In this document: positions 27,929 to 37,206 of the stretch, piece by piece | Position numbering within the stretch: the first letter of the stretch is position 1 | Layout: each line of letters starts with the position of its first letter | Source: Pikeienuella piscinae | GTDB lineage: Bacteria > Pseudomonadota > Alphaproteobacteria > Rhodobacterales > Rhodobacteraceae | DNA: 64,000 bases | NCBI RefSeq assembly: GCF_011044155.1 | Contig: NZ_CP049056.1 | Location: 558,001-622,000, forward strand | Direction of reading: 5' to 3' | Translations under genes and position numbers: made by a program | Notes under the pieces: model-generated | The model's database searches: none | Told to the model about the DNA's origin: nothing | Seen by the model: only the letters and a program-made list of their open reading frames with translations

Positions 27929-28858
27929 ATGAGGAATCTCACGCTTCGACAACTCCGCTATTTTGACGCGCTCGTCAGGCATCTCCACTTCGGGCGCGCG
28001 GCGGAAGCCTGCGCGGTGTCGCAACCCGCGCTCTCCGTACAGATCAGGGAGCTTGAAACGTCACTGGGCGTGGACCTTGTCGAACGAAGCGCGCGGCGGG
28101 TCCGCCTTACACGATCCGGCGACCTGCTCGCACGCCGCGTACGCGACATCCTCCGGTCGGTCGATGAACTCGGCGATATCGCGCAGGCCGCGCGAGACGG
28201 GTTGGCCGGGCCGCTGCGGATCGGCGTGATCCCGACGATCGCGCCGTATCTGCTGCCCGGAATCATATGCGAGTTGACGCATCTGCATCCCGGTCTCGAC
28301 ATCCGCGTGCGCGAAACGCTGACGCCCAACCTGATCGAGGAGTTGGAGGAGGGCCGGCTGGATGCGGCCATCGTCGCCTTGCCGCTGGCGGAATCAACGC
28401 TGACGGAGGTCGAGCTCTTTTCCGAGGAATTCGTTCTCGTCCGGCCGGCCGAGGACGCGGGAAAACCGGCGCCCGATAGCGAAAAGCTACGAGAGATGCG
28501 GCTCCTCCTGCTGGAGGAGGGGCACTGTTTCAGGAATCAGGCCCTGTCTTTCTGCAACATGCACTCGACGCCGCGAGAAATGCTGGAAGGCAGTTCCTTG
28601 TCCACACTGGTCCAGATGGTCGGCGCAGGAATCGGGGTGACGTTGATCCCGGAAATGGCGATGGCGGTCGAGATCGGGTCGGCCTCCGTATCCATCGCCC
28701 GGTTCGAAGACCCGAAACCGTCGCGAAGGATCGGCATGATCTGGCGCAAGACCAGTCCTCTGGCGAGGCAATATCACGAGATATCCGAAATCGTCCGCCG
28801 CCAGGCGTCGATCCAGCGCGCGCGCCGTGATCCGGTGGCCCGGCGGCGCTCCGCCTGA
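27929..28858 (+). CDS. oxyR: Peroxide-sensing LysR-type regulator OxyR
   Basis: 309 aa. LysR helix-turn-helix at residues 4-62 (LRQLRYFDALVRHLHFGRAA, SQPALSVQIRELE). The redox pair is visible as Cys200 and Cys209 in EEGHCFRNQALSFC, the positions corresponding to E. coli C199/C208, which supports the OxyR call over a generic LysR protein. It probably activates the divergent katG under peroxide stress. Confidence 0.94.
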   Translation: MRNLTLRQLRYFDALVRHLHFGRAAEACAVSQPALSVQIRELETSLGVDLVERSARRVRLTRSGDLLARRVRDILRSVDELGDIAQAARDGLAGPLRIGVIPTIAPYLLPGIICELTHLHPGLDIRVRETLTPNLIEELEEGRLDAAIVALPLAESTLTEVELFSEEFVLVRPAEDAGKPAPDSEKLREMRLLLLEEGHCFRNQALSFCNMHSTPREMLEGSSLSTLVQMVGAGIGVTLIPEMAMAVEIGSASVSIARFEDPKPSRRIGMIWRKTSPLARQYHEISEIVRRQASIQRARRDPVARRRSA

Positions 28859-28888
28859 GCATGAAATCGCGCGCCCCAGGCGCATGTC

Positions 28889-29758
28889 TCAAAGCGCCTG
28901 CGTCTTGCGCAAGTGAGTGCGCGGCTTCTCTGCACGCACCACGCCGGCGCCGGGCGAGCACCCCTCGGTGACGTGCCGCGAATAGGCGCGGGGGCTGCGG
29001 CCGAGCATTCGCCGGAACATCGTGGTGAATGCGGCGGGGCTCTCATAGCCGAGATCGAGCGCCAGCCGGGTGATCGGCTCGCCGTCGATCAGCCGGGGCA
29101 ATGCGGCGAAGACGCAGGCCTGCTGTCGCCACTGATCGAGCGTGAGGCCGGTTTCCCGCCGGAAATGGCGCGACAGGCTGCGGCGGCTCATGCCGGCCTC
29201 GTCGGCCCACTCATCCAGCGGCGCGCGGGCGGAGGGGCCAGCGATATAGCGGCGGCAAAGGCGCATCAGGCGCGCATCCGCCGGCATGGGAAGGACAAGC
29301 GGCTGCTCGCTGAGGCGGGATATCTCGACCAGCAGAAGTTCCGTGAGCAACTCGTCGCGCCGGGGCGGGGCGGCGCTGTCCGCGATTTCCATCGCCTCGA
29401 ACAGCAGCGCCCGCGCGAGCGCGCTCATGCCAAGAACCCGCGGCGCGCGTCCGGCCAGTTGCACGGCGCCGGCGCGCAGATAGACGGAGCGCATCCGCAC
29501 CGCGCTGAGCATCTCGACCTGATGCTCGCAGCCGGCGGGAATCCAGAGCGCGTATTCCGGCGGCACGATCCAGCGCCCCGCAACCGTCGAGACAAGCACC
29601 ACGCCCGAAAGCGCATGAAGAAGCTGGTCGCGAACGTGGCGGTGCGGCGGCACTCTCATCCTGTCGGGGTAATCGGAGGCGACGGCGAAGACGGATCCGC
29701 GCGCCTCCGCGATCCGGCGCTGGTTCTCGACGTATTGCGGGCCGGGCGTCATCGGCAT
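28889..29758 (-). CDS. AraC-family transcriptional regulator
   Basis: 289 aa. An N-terminal cupin-like sensor (residues 20-110; RVPPHRHVRDQLLHALSGVV, IVPPEYALWIPAGCEHQV) and a C-terminal double helix-turn-helix (about 175-275; LDEWADEAGMSRRSLSRHFR, ITRLALDLGYESPAAFTTMFR, GRSPRAYSR). It resembles AraC regulators located beside exporters. The divergent MFS gene starts about 96 bp away and is the likely target. It converges on oxyR. Confidence 0.92.
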   Translation of the reverse strand: MPMTPGPQYVENQRRIAEARGSVFAVASDYPDRMRVPPHRHVRDQLLHALSGVVLVSTVAGRWIVPPEYALWIPAGCEHQVEMLSAVRMRSVYLRAGAVQLAGRAPRVLGMSALARALLFEAMEIADSAAPPRRDELLTELLLVEISRLSEQPLVLPMPADARLMRLCRRYIAGPSARAPLDEWADEAGMSRRSLSRHFRRETGLTLDQWRQQACVFAALPRLIDGEPITRLALDLGYESPAAFTTMFRRMLGRSPRAYSRHVTEGCSPGAGVVRAEKPRTHLRKTQAL

Positions 29759-29854
29759 TGCGGTCCCCGTTTGGCCCGATCTCGAAAGTGATTGACTGAA
29801 CCACGAAAGATCGACGCGGGCAATTCGGATATCGATCGGCGTGAGGAGAATACG

Positions 29855-31063
29855 ATGACCGACGCCGCCCTGGCTTCAACGCGCAACGCCACCGCAACCG
29901 GAGCCACGTTTTCGATTTTGCTGGCGATCAGCATCTGCCATCTGGTGAATGATGTGATGCAGTCGCTACTGGCTGCGATCTATCCGATGCTGAAGGCGGA
30001 ATTCTCGCTCGACTTCTGGCATATCGGTCTTCTGACGCTTTGCTTTCAATTCACAGCGTCGCTGTTGCAACCTCTGGTTGGCCTTGTCATCGACCGCAAG
30101 CCGATGCCGTGGTCGCTGCCGGTGGGGATGGCGGCGACGATGTGCGGGCTCGCCTTGCTGGCGGCGGCGCCGCGCTACGGGTTGTTGATCTGCGGCGCGG
30201 CGCTGATCGGTTTCGGCTCGGCGATCTTTCACCCCGAGGCGTCGCGAGTCGCGCGGGCCGCCGCTGGTGGACGCTACGGAATGGCCCAGTCGATCTTTCA
30301 GGTTGGCGGCAACATCGGATCGGCGTCCGGGCCATTGCTGGCGGCTTTCATCGTGCTGCCGTTTGGACGCGGCGCCGTCGGGTGGTTCGCGCTGATGGCG
30401 CTGACCGGCTTGCTGATCCTGATCTGGGTCAGCCGCTGGCATGCGCGCGAACGCGTGGCCGCAGCCCTGCGCCCGGCGCCCGCGGCCACGTCGGCCCTGC
30501 CGCGCAAACGCGTCAGGGTGGCGATCGGCGTGCTCGTGGCGCTGATCTTCTCGAAATACGTCTACATGGCGGCCATGAGCAGTTACTACATGTTCTTCCT
30601 GATCGAACGGTTCGACATGGGCACCCAGAGCGCGCAGAAGATGCTCTTTCTGTTTCTCGCCTCCGTCGCTTTCGGCACGATGGTCGGCGGGCCGATCGGC
30701 GACCGGATCGGTCGACGCACGGTGATCTGGGTCTCGATCCTCGGCGTTCTTCCGTTCACCATGCTGCTGCCCTATGTCGATTATTTCTGGACCGGTGTGC
30801 TCAGCGTCATCATCGGCGCGACGCTAGCCTCGGCGTTTCCGGCGATCATCGTCTATGGACAGGAACTGATGCCGGGGCGCGTCGGCATGGTGGCGGGGCT
30901 GTTCTTCGGCGTGGCTTTCGGCATTGGCGGCATCGCGGCGGCGGTATTGGGGCTGCTGGCGGACCAGATCGGCATTGAAACCGTTTTCAGGCTCTGCGCG
31001 TTCCTGCCGATCCTGGGCCTGCTGACCGTCCTGTTGCCCAAGCGCGGCGAATTACCCGGGTGA
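29855..31063 (+). CDS. MFS transporter, fosmidomycin-resistance (Fsr) type
   Basis: 402 aa, 12 predicted transmembrane helices. The family pattern includes SICHLVNDVMQSLLAAIYPMLK at helix 1, FTASLLQPLVGLVIDRKP, FGSAIFHPEASRVAR and GGPIGDRIGRRTVIWVSILG in the second half. Fsr-like pumps expel fosmidomycin and other compounds in E. coli, but natural substrates are uncertain. ATG 29855 follows a GAGGAG RBS; a longer frame upstream is disfavoured. Divergent AraC regulator upstream. Confidence 0.9.
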   Translation: MTDAALASTRNATATGATFSILLAISICHLVNDVMQSLLAAIYPMLKAEFSLDFWHIGLLTLCFQFTASLLQPLVGLVIDRKPMPWSLPVGMAATMCGLALLAAAPRYGLLICGAALIGFGSAIFHPEASRVARAAAGGRYGMAQSIFQVGGNIGSASGPLLAAFIVLPFGRGAVGWFALMALTGLLILIWVSRWHARERVAAALRPAPAATSALPRKRVRVAIGVLVALIFSKYVYMAAMSSYYMFFLIERFDMGTQSAQKMLFLFLASVAFGTMVGGPIGDRIGRRTVIWVSILGVLPFTMLLPYVDYFWTGVLSVIIGATLASAFPAIIVYGQELMPGRVGMVAGLFFGVAFGIGGIAAAVLGLLADQIGIETVFRLCAFLPILGLLTVLLPKRGELPG

Positions 31064-31085
31064 GGGCGTCGAGCAGGCGTCGACC

Positions 31086-32369
31086 TCACCCGAACCCGGC
31101 GCTTCGAGGAAGCCACGTCGCCAGCCCCGGCGCCGCCAGAAGCAACGCCAGACCGCCGACCATCAGGATGACATAGGGCGCAGCGCCGCGCACGACCTCC
31201 GACAGCGGCGCATCCGTGATGCCCTTGATGACGAACAGGTTCATCCCGACCGGCGGCGTGATCATCGCGAGTTCGAGGTTGATCATCAGCAGCACCCCGT
31301 ACCAGACCAGGTCGATGTCCAGCGCGATCATCGTCGGCAACAGGATCGGCGTCGTGATCAGGATGATCGAGATCGACTCGAAGAACATTCCCATGACGAA
31401 GATCATCGCCATCACGATGAGGATGAAAGAGAAGGGGCCAAGCCCCATCGCCGCGACCGCCTCCGTCACTCCGTAGGGCAGGCGGATGATCGTGATCGCA
31501 TGACCGAACATCGCGGCGGCGGCGATGATCATGAATACCATCATCGACGTCCGCATCGACGACCAGGCGCATATCCAGAGATCGCGCAGTCCGAAATTGC
31601 GGTAGACCAGCGTCGCCACCAGAAGCGCGTAGAGCGAACCCGCCGCCGCCGCCTCGGTCGCCGTGAATACGCCGAGATAGATTCCGCCCATCACGACCGG
31701 CGGCGCCATCACCGCCCAGAAGGAGCGCCGGAAAGCCGTCGCGACCTTCCGCCATCCGGCCCAGTCGGGCGTTTCGGTCAACCGGTTTCGCCGCGCATCG
31801 GCCAGGCAATAAATCGAGAAGATCAGCGCCATGAGCAGGCCGGGCGCGATTCCGGCAAGAAAGAGCGCGCCGATCGAGACCTCGGAGACGATCGCATAGA
31901 GAATCATCGGCCCCGAAGGCGGGATGAGTATGCCGAGCGTCCCGCCCGCCGCGATGACGCCGAGCGCGCCGCGCTCGGGGTAGCCGAAACGCTTCATCTG
32001 CGGGATCGCGCTCGACCCGATGGAAAGCGCCGTGGCGACGGAGGAGCCGGATATGGCGGCGAAGATGGTGCACGAAAGGACGGTCGCAACCCCGAGACCG
32101 CCACGGATATGGCCGACCACCGTATGCGCCATGTCATAAAGATCGTCGATCACTTTCGCGCGCATCATCACCTGGGCCATGAAGACGAAAAGCGGGATCG
32201 CCATCAGGATCGACTTGTTGAGATGTGCGAAGATCGTGTCGGCGACGGAGCCGATCCCGCCTTCGAAGATCAGCAGGATCGCCGTCGCTGCGAGCCCGAG
32301 AGCGGCGAAGATCGGCATTCCGGTGAGCAGGAGGAGGATAAGCCCGCCGAAAACCAGCGTCATCGTCAT
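31086..32369 (-). CDS. TRAP transporter large permease (DctM-type)
   Basis: 427 aa with about 12 membrane segments, the channel-forming subunit of a sodium-driven tripartite transporter. Characteristic blocks are GMPIFAALGLAATAILL, LNKSILMAIPLFVFMAQVMM, FAAISGSSVATALSIGSSAIPQM, GTLGILIPPSGPMILYAI and ITPPVGMNLFVIKGI. ATG 32369 overlaps the small permease stop (ATGA). Last gene of the CoA-transferase/lyase/TRAP operon. Confidence 0.95.
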   Translation of the reverse strand: MTMTLVFGGLILLLLTGMPIFAALGLAATAILLIFEGGIGSVADTIFAHLNKSILMAIPLFVFMAQVMMRAKVIDDLYDMAHTVVGHIRGGLGVATVLSCTIFAAISGSSVATALSIGSSAIPQMKRFGYPERGALGVIAAGGTLGILIPPSGPMILYAIVSEVSIGALFLAGIAPGLLMALIFSIYCLADARRNRLTETPDWAGWRKVATAFRRSFWAVMAPPVVMGGIYLGVFTATEAAAAGSLYALLVATLVYRNFGLRDLWICAWSSMRTSMMVFMIIAAAAMFGHAITIIRLPYGVTEAVAAMGLGPFSFILIVMAMIFVMGMFFESISIILITTPILLPTMIALDIDLVWYGVLLMINLELAMITPPVGMNLFVIKGITDAPLSEVVRGAAPYVILMVGGLALLLAAPGLATWLPRSAGFG

Positions 32370-32896
32370 GGCGCGCGCCGTCCCGTGAACCTCTCCGCCA
32401 GTTTCGTCATCGCGGCGAGGCCGAGCAGCGTTGCGCCGGCGATGAGCGGAGTCTGCAGGATCCAAGTCTCCATTACGATGTGACCGGTGGTGTACATCCC
32501 GAAGCCGCGCGCGAAGGTGACGGCGTCCCACGCGCTTCGGCCAATTGCGATCGCAAAGGCGAGCACGGAGAGATCGGAGAATACGCCCATTGCGCGCCGC
32601 GCTTTGTCCGGCAGACGGGCGGTTACGAGGTCGATGCTGATGTGATCGCCCTGGCGATACGCCTCGGCCGCGCCGAACATGATCGCGGCGACCAGCGCCC
32701 ATCCGGCCACCTCGTCGGTGAAGCGGATCGGAGCGGAAAATACATAGCGGCGCACGACCGCGGCGACGATCAGACCGAATGCGCCGAGGATCAGCAGCGT
32801 GCTGATCGCGCCGCCGAGCCATGTCAGCGGCGCGACGATCCGGCGCGAGAGAAAGGAGGCGGCCGCAGCCGCCTCCCGCTTGTTATGCTGCGCCAT
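32366..32896 (-). CDS. TRAP transporter small permease (DctQ-type)
   Basis: 176 aa, four predicted helices, with the DctQ pattern RRYVFSAPIRFTDEVAGWALVAAIMFGAAEAYRQGDHISID (first residues about 49-89). Pairs with the large permease, which it overlaps by 4 bp. An arginine-rich N-terminal stretch precedes the first helix. Start ATG 32896 lies 11 bp after the binding-protein gene. Confidence 0.92.
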   Translation of the reverse strand: MAQHNKREAAAAASFLSRRIVAPLTWLGGAISTLLILGAFGLIVAAVVRRYVFSAPIRFTDEVAGWALVAAIMFGAAEAYRQGDHISIDLVTARLPDKARRAMGVFSDLSVLAFAIAIGRSAWDAVTFARGFGMYTTGHIVMETWILQTPLIAGATLLGLAAMTKLAERFTGRRAP

Positions 32897-32907
32897 TGGA
32901 GGTCGGC

Positions 32908-33888
32908 TTAAAGTTTGCCGACAAGCTCAATGAGCTTTGCGGCCTCCTCACTGTCGCCGAACGCTTCGTCGAAGGCCGGACGCATCACCGCTTCGAGCGC
33001 GGCGTTCTCCGCATCCGTCGCGATATGCACCTCGACGCCCTTGGCGCGAAGCTCATCCGGAGCCGCGGCGGCAGCTTCGATCGAGGCCTCTACGGCCCAG
33101 ACGCCGGCGTCGGCCTTCGCCTTTTCCAGCGCGGCCTTCGCATTGTCGGAAAGCCCGTCATAAAAGGCTGGATTGAGATAGCCGTGGAGATAGGCGGAGA
33201 GCACCGGCGTCACCACGAAGTGATCCTGCACCTCGAAGTATTTCCGGCTCACCGCCGCCGCCACATCGGTGATTCCGGCGTCGACCACGCCGGTGGCGAG
33301 CGCTTGATAGACTTCGGAGCCTGGCATCGTGACTGTCGTCGCGCCGAGCGCGGCGAGGCCGGCGTCGAAGGAGGGCACCAGTCCCCGGATCTTCACCCCC
33401 TTGAAGTCATCGGGGGCGAGCAGAAAATCACCATTCGAGGTAAAAACCGAGGTATTGGTCTGGAACATCCAGACGACGTTCTTCACACCCTTCTCGAGAA
33501 GCTTCTCCTCAAGATAGGCCGCAGCCTCCGATTCATGCCAGTGCCGCCAGATGTCGAGATCCGCGAAGGCGTAGGGGGCGATCGTGACGTTCATGATCGG
33601 CAGCGTCTTGCCCCACTGGAAGTTCAGCGAGAAGGCGCATTCGATGTCGCCCTTGGCGACGGCCACGATGTTCTCGCGCGCGCCCACGAGGCTGTCGGCG
33701 CCGAACACCTGAACGTCGATCTCGCCATCGGAATATTCCTCAACCGCGGCCGCCCAGCGATCCACGACCTTGGCGATGTGATGCGCGGGCGGAAGCTGGT
33801 GCGAGCAGCGCATTGTCTCGACCGCGCCGGCGGGCGCGGCCACGACGGCGAGCGCAGATGCCGCCAGCGCGATTTTCAGGGTCTTCAT
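32908..33888 (-). CDS. TRAP transporter solute-binding protein (DctP-type)
   Basis: 326 aa periplasmic protein with signal peptide (residues 1-22, ALAVVAAPAGAVETMRC). DctP features: LPPAHHIAKVVDRWAAAVEEYSDGEI, SLVGARENIVAVAKGDIECAF, FKGVKIRGLVPSFDAGLAALGATTVTM with the conserved arginine that binds a substrate carboxylate, and VDAGITDVAAAV. A strong RBS (aggagga) precedes ATG 33888. Context with a CoA transferase and a lyase suggests a short-chain (hydroxy)carboxylate as ligand. Confidence 0.94.
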   Translation of the reverse strand: MKTLKIALAASALAVVAAPAGAVETMRCSHQLPPAHHIAKVVDRWAAAVEEYSDGEIDVQVFGADSLVGARENIVAVAKGDIECAFSLNFQWGKTLPIMNVTIAPYAFADLDIWRHWHESEAAAYLEEKLLEKGVKNVVWMFQTNTSVFTSNGDFLLAPDDFKGVKIRGLVPSFDAGLAALGATTVTMPGSEVYQALATGVVDAGITDVAAAVSRKYFEVQDHFVVTPVLSAYLHGYLNPAFYDGLSDNAKAALEKAKADAGVWAVEASIEAAAAAPDELRAKGVEVHIATDAENAALEAVMRPAFDEAFGDSEEAAKLIELVGKL

Positions 33889-33928
33889 GTGTTTCCTCCT
33901 CAGGTTTTCGTTGCGCAGACTAAGACGG

Positions 33929-34867
33929 TCAAAGCCGCCATTCGGTCAAGGGTGGTCCAGCTTTCGCGAGCGCGCCGTGAAAGCTTTCGCCCGGCATCGC
34001 CCCCTCGGCGACAGCGCGCGCGGCTTTCAGCGCGTCGAGATCGACGCCGGTCCTGAAGCCCATCGTCTCGGCGAGAAAGACCAGATCCTCGTAGACGACA
34101 TTGCCGGAGGCGCCGGGCGCGAAAGGGCAGCCGCCAAGCCCTCCGAGCGAGCCGTCCAGCACGCGGCAGCCGTTGTCCAGCGCTGCTGCGGCGTTGGCGA
34201 CCCCCATGCCGCGCGTGTCGTGAAGATGGACGACGAGCGGCGTCTCCCCGCAGAGTTTCGTCGCGCGAGCGGTCAGCCCACCGACCTGTTTGGGCCCGGT
34301 GAAACCCACCGTGTCGGCGACGCCGACGACATCGGCCCCGGCCTCGATGCATGCATCGATGAGGCGGAGAACTTCGTCTGGATCAACCTCGCCGGCGATC
34401 GAACAGCCGAACGCCATGGAGAGGCCCGCGTTGACCAGCGGCCGCCGGGGCGTCGCCTTCGCCAGTGCGGCGGCGCGCCCGACCAGTGCGATCGCATCCG
34501 CGCGGGAGCGGCGCATATTCGCCTGACTGTGTTCTTCGGTCGCCGAGACGACGCAGCCGATCTCCGCAACGACCGACGCGACGGCGTTCTCGACGCCGCG
34601 CTCGTTGAGCGCCAACGCGGCGGAATGGAGGCCAAGCCGCTCCGTGGTCTCGATCAGGTCGCCGAGATCGGCGAATTGAGGCATCCGGCTGACCGGCAGG
34701 AAGGAGCCGAGCTCGAAATGTCGGACCCCGGCCTCCGTCTCCCGCCGCAGCCATTCGATCTTCGCTTCCGTCGACGGAAAGTCCTGAACGAGTTGCAAAC
34801 CGTCACGTAGACCGACTTCGCGAAGCGTCACCCGGTCGGACGGGTATATTTCCGCAACGCGCTTCAC
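33929..34867 (-). CDS. HMG-CoA lyase-like enzyme (DRE-TIM metallolyase)
   Basis: 312 aa TIM-barrel enzyme. The DRE-TIM signature TLREVGLRDGLQ is at residues about 14-25, with GADVVGVADTVGFTGP, VVHLHDTRGMGVANA (metal-binding His pair) and GGLGGCPFAPGASGNV, the flexible loop cysteine of HMG-CoA lyases. Starts at GTG 34867, overlapping the CoA-transferase stop (GTGA). It could cleave HMG-CoA, citramalyl-CoA or a related 3-hydroxyacyl-CoA; the partner CoA transferase suggests it acts on an activated acid taken up by the TRAP system. Confidence 0.9.
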   Translation of the reverse strand: MKRVAEIYPSDRVTLREVGLRDGLQLVQDFPSTEAKIEWLRRETEAGVRHFELGSFLPVSRMPQFADLGDLIETTERLGLHSAALALNERGVENAVASVVAEIGCVVSATEEHSQANMRRSRADAIALVGRAAALAKATPRRPLVNAGLSMAFGCSIAGEVDPDEVLRLIDACIEAGADVVGVADTVGFTGPKQVGGLTARATKLCGETPLVVHLHDTRGMGVANAAAALDNGCRVLDGSLGGLGGCPFAPGASGNVVYEDLVFLAETMGFRTGVDLDALKAARAVAEGAMPGESFHGALAKAGPPLTEWRL

Positions 34868-36054
34868 GATGCAGCCTCCTTCGCGCGGCCCGAGGCCGCG
34901 GCAATCTCCGTCGGGGACAGGCCGAGGGCCTTCAGGATCGCGTCGGTGTCGGCGCCGGCGCCGGGAACGTCGAGCGCGGCGGGCGCCGGGTTTCCTCCGT
35001 CGACCTCGAAGGGCAGAACCGGCGCGCGGAACGTCCCGCCCTCGGGCAGGTTGGACTGGCTCAAACCGCCGGGCCTCAACACGTGCGGGTCGTCATACAT
35101 CTCCGCCGGCCGGCGGATCGGCGCGAAGGGAATGCCAGCCGCCTCGCACGCCTCGCAAAGTTCGTCAAACCCGCGGGTGCGGACGGTCGCCGCAAAGATC
35201 GGCACGGTGCGGTCACGCTGGTTGATCTGATCCATCCGGGATTGCAGTTCCGGATCATCCAGCAACGCGTTGAGCCCGAGAATCCGGCAGAGCACCGCCC
35301 ATTGCCCTTCGGTGACCGCACCGAGGAAAATCTGCCGACCCTCCTTCGTCTCGAAAATATCGTAGATTGGCCAGGAGAATTCGCGCTCCGGCATCGGCGG
35401 CGCCTCTCGGCCTTCGATGTCGAACTGCACCATGTGCTGCGCGACGAGCAGCAGGCAATTCTCGAAAAGCCCAACGCGGAGCGCCCGGCCTTCGCCGGTG
35501 TCCCGGCGCTCAAGCAGCGCCGCGAGCACGGCGAAGGCGCCGAAGAGCCCGCCCATGATGTCGTTGGCGGAAGAGCCGATCCGCAGTGGCCGCCCGGTCG
35601 GACCGGTCATATGGGCCAAGCCGGTCATCATCTGCACCACCTCGTCCATCGCGGTGCGGTTTTCGTAGGGGCCGTGCAGGAAACCCTTGCACGATGCGAC
35701 GATCAGCCGGGGATGTTTCGCGCGCAACGCGTCCGGCGCATAACCCATTTTCGTCAGCGACACATCGCGGAAGTTCTCGACGAAAACATCGGCGCCGGTC
35801 AGCAGCCTGTCGAGCGCGGCGCGTCCTTCCGGCGCTTTGAGATCGAGCGTGACGGATCGTTTGCCGCGATTGAACGTGGGGAAGAACCCGCGACCCATGC
35901 CGGTCAAGGCCCGGGTCTTGTCGCCCTCCGGCGGCTCGATCTTGATCACGTCGGCGCCGAGAAACGCGAGAAACTGACCGCAGGACGGGCCCATGATCAT
36001 ATGCGTCATCTCGATGACGCTGACGCCGTCGAGCGGCCGAAACCCGGTGTCCAT
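34864..36054 (-). CDS. CaiB/BaiF-family (class III) CoA transferase
   Basis: 396 aa. Class III CoA-transferase with GVSVIEMTHMIMGPSCGQFLAFLGADVIKIEPP, VTLDLKAPEGRAALDRLL, ADVFVENFRDVSLTKMGY and the catalytic aspartate in TAMDEVVQMMTGL. Probably transfers CoA from succinyl- or acetyl-CoA onto a carboxylic acid so that the co-encoded lyase can split it. First gene of the operon, reading away from the divergent LysR gene. Confidence 0.92.
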   Translation of the reverse strand: MDTGFRPLDGVSVIEMTHMIMGPSCGQFLAFLGADVIKIEPPEGDKTRALTGMGRGFFPTFNRGKRSVTLDLKAPEGRAALDRLLTGADVFVENFRDVSLTKMGYAPDALRAKHPRLIVASCKGFLHGPYENRTAMDEVVQMMTGLAHMTGPTGRPLRIGSSANDIMGGLFGAFAVLAALLERRDTGEGRALRVGLFENCLLLVAQHMVQFDIEGREAPPMPEREFSWPIYDIFETKEGRQIFLGAVTEGQWAVLCRILGLNALLDDPELQSRMDQINQRDRTVPIFAATVRTRGFDELCEACEAAGIPFAPIRRPAEMYDDPHVLRPGGLSQSNLPEGGTFRAPVLPFEVDGGNPAPAALDVPGAGADTDAILKALGLSPTEIAAASGRAKEAAS

Positions 36055-36163
36055 CCTGCGTCTCCGTCAACTCCGCGTCTTCATGCGGGTGCGCACCCTA
36101 GCGCGGGCCGGGACATCGGAAAATTATAAAGTAAGCAATAGTTCGTTCTGATATCGAGAAAGC

Positions 36164-37111
36164 ATGGACAACAGGCAACTCTGGTATTTCGCCGCGATCT
36201 ATGAAGAGGGCGCGCTCGCTCACGCCGCGACTCGTGAACGCGTCGCCGTCTCAGCCTTGAGCAGGCATCTCGCCAACCTCGAGGCGGAACTCGGCGTGAA
36301 GCTCTTCGCGCGTGAGCCGAGGGGCGTCCGGCCGACCGCCGCCGGCGAACGCCTTTACAGCCACGCCCGCGCCATCCTCCGCGCCACCGCAGCGGCGGAG
36401 GCGGATCTTCGCGATGCGGGCCGGGAGGTGGCGGGCGAAATTTCCGTGGGCATGGCGTATTCCGCGATGAAGGCGATCGGCGTCCCATTGATGCGCCGTG
36501 TGCTCGCCGAACATCCGAAGCTGCGCCTGACCTTGACCGAGAGCCTGTCAGGCTCCACCCTTCTTCATCTTCTATCGTCCGAGATCGATATCGCGGTCGT
36601 CTTCAACCCCCCGGCGGACCCGCGGTTGCGGGTTCAGCCGGTTCTGGAGGAACGGATGGTCCTCGTCGGGCGGCCAGACATGATCGGCGAGCCTGACCTG
36701 CCGATCCGGTTCGACGATATCTTGAAACTCCCGCTCATCATCTTGCGCCAAGGCCTCTCCGCGCGCGCGATCGTCGATGACGGCGCGCTGCTGAAGAGAT
36801 TGGAAAGGCGCGCCCGATTCGAGATGAACTCCGTGTCCGGCATCGCCGGCTCGCTCGTTCAGGGTCTCGGCTGCGCGGTGGGCGCCCGGCTCTTCATGCA
36901 GGAATATCTCGATGGCGGCGCGCTCGCTGCTCGTCCGATCGTCGAGCCGGAGCTACGCCGCGCGCTCTGTATCTGTGAGATCGCCGACCAGCCCGCCACA
37001 TTCGCGCTGGAGACAGTGCGCCGACTCTGCATCCGTCTCTCGCTGGACGCCGTCGAAAGCGGCGCGTGGGAGGCGCGCAGCGTGATCGATCCCCACTCAG
37101 GTCCGTATTAG
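36164..37111 (+). CDS. LysR-family transcriptional regulator
   Basis: 315 aa. Helix-turn-helix in MDNRQLWYFAAIYEEGALAH followed by SRHLANLEAELGVKLFAREPRGV (residues 1-58), then a substrate-binding domain (GEISVGMAYSAMKAIGVPLM onward). Divergent from the CoA-transferase operon across 109 bp, the usual arrangement for LysR activators of catabolic operons, so it probably responds to the operon's substrate or product. The gap has an AT-rich stretch at 36120-36155 suitable for the binding site. Confidence 0.92.
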   Translation: MDNRQLWYFAAIYEEGALAHAATRERVAVSALSRHLANLEAELGVKLFAREPRGVRPTAAGERLYSHARAILRATAAAEADLRDAGREVAGEISVGMAYSAMKAIGVPLMRRVLAEHPKLRLTLTESLSGSTLLHLLSSEIDIAVVFNPPADPRLRVQPVLEERMVLVGRPDMIGEPDLPIRFDDILKLPLIILRQGLSARAIVDDGALLKRLERRARFEMNSVSGIAGSLVQGLGCAVGARLFMQEYLDGGALAARPIVEPELRRALCICEIADQPATFALETVRRLCIRLSLDAVESGAWEARSVIDPHSGPY

Positions 37112-37206
37112 GAGCCTGCGGTCCGTGCATGCTCATCCGGTTGTAAGATTGGACAAGGCGCTTGAAATCGTGCTGAATTTCTACGCTGGATGAGCCGGAG
37201 AACAGA

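Noticed and set aside
32821-34056. 411-codon frame over the TRAP binding-protein gene
   Set aside because: Antisense to dctP-type coding sequence with signal peptide and RBS; no recognisable protein.
35083-36129. 348-codon frame antisense to the CoA transferase
   Set aside because: Shadow of a gene with clear class III CoA transferase motifs; no RBS or domain.
36120-36160. Specific LysR T-N11-A box
   Set aside because: Several loose matches in an AT-rich stretch; none stood out enough to place.
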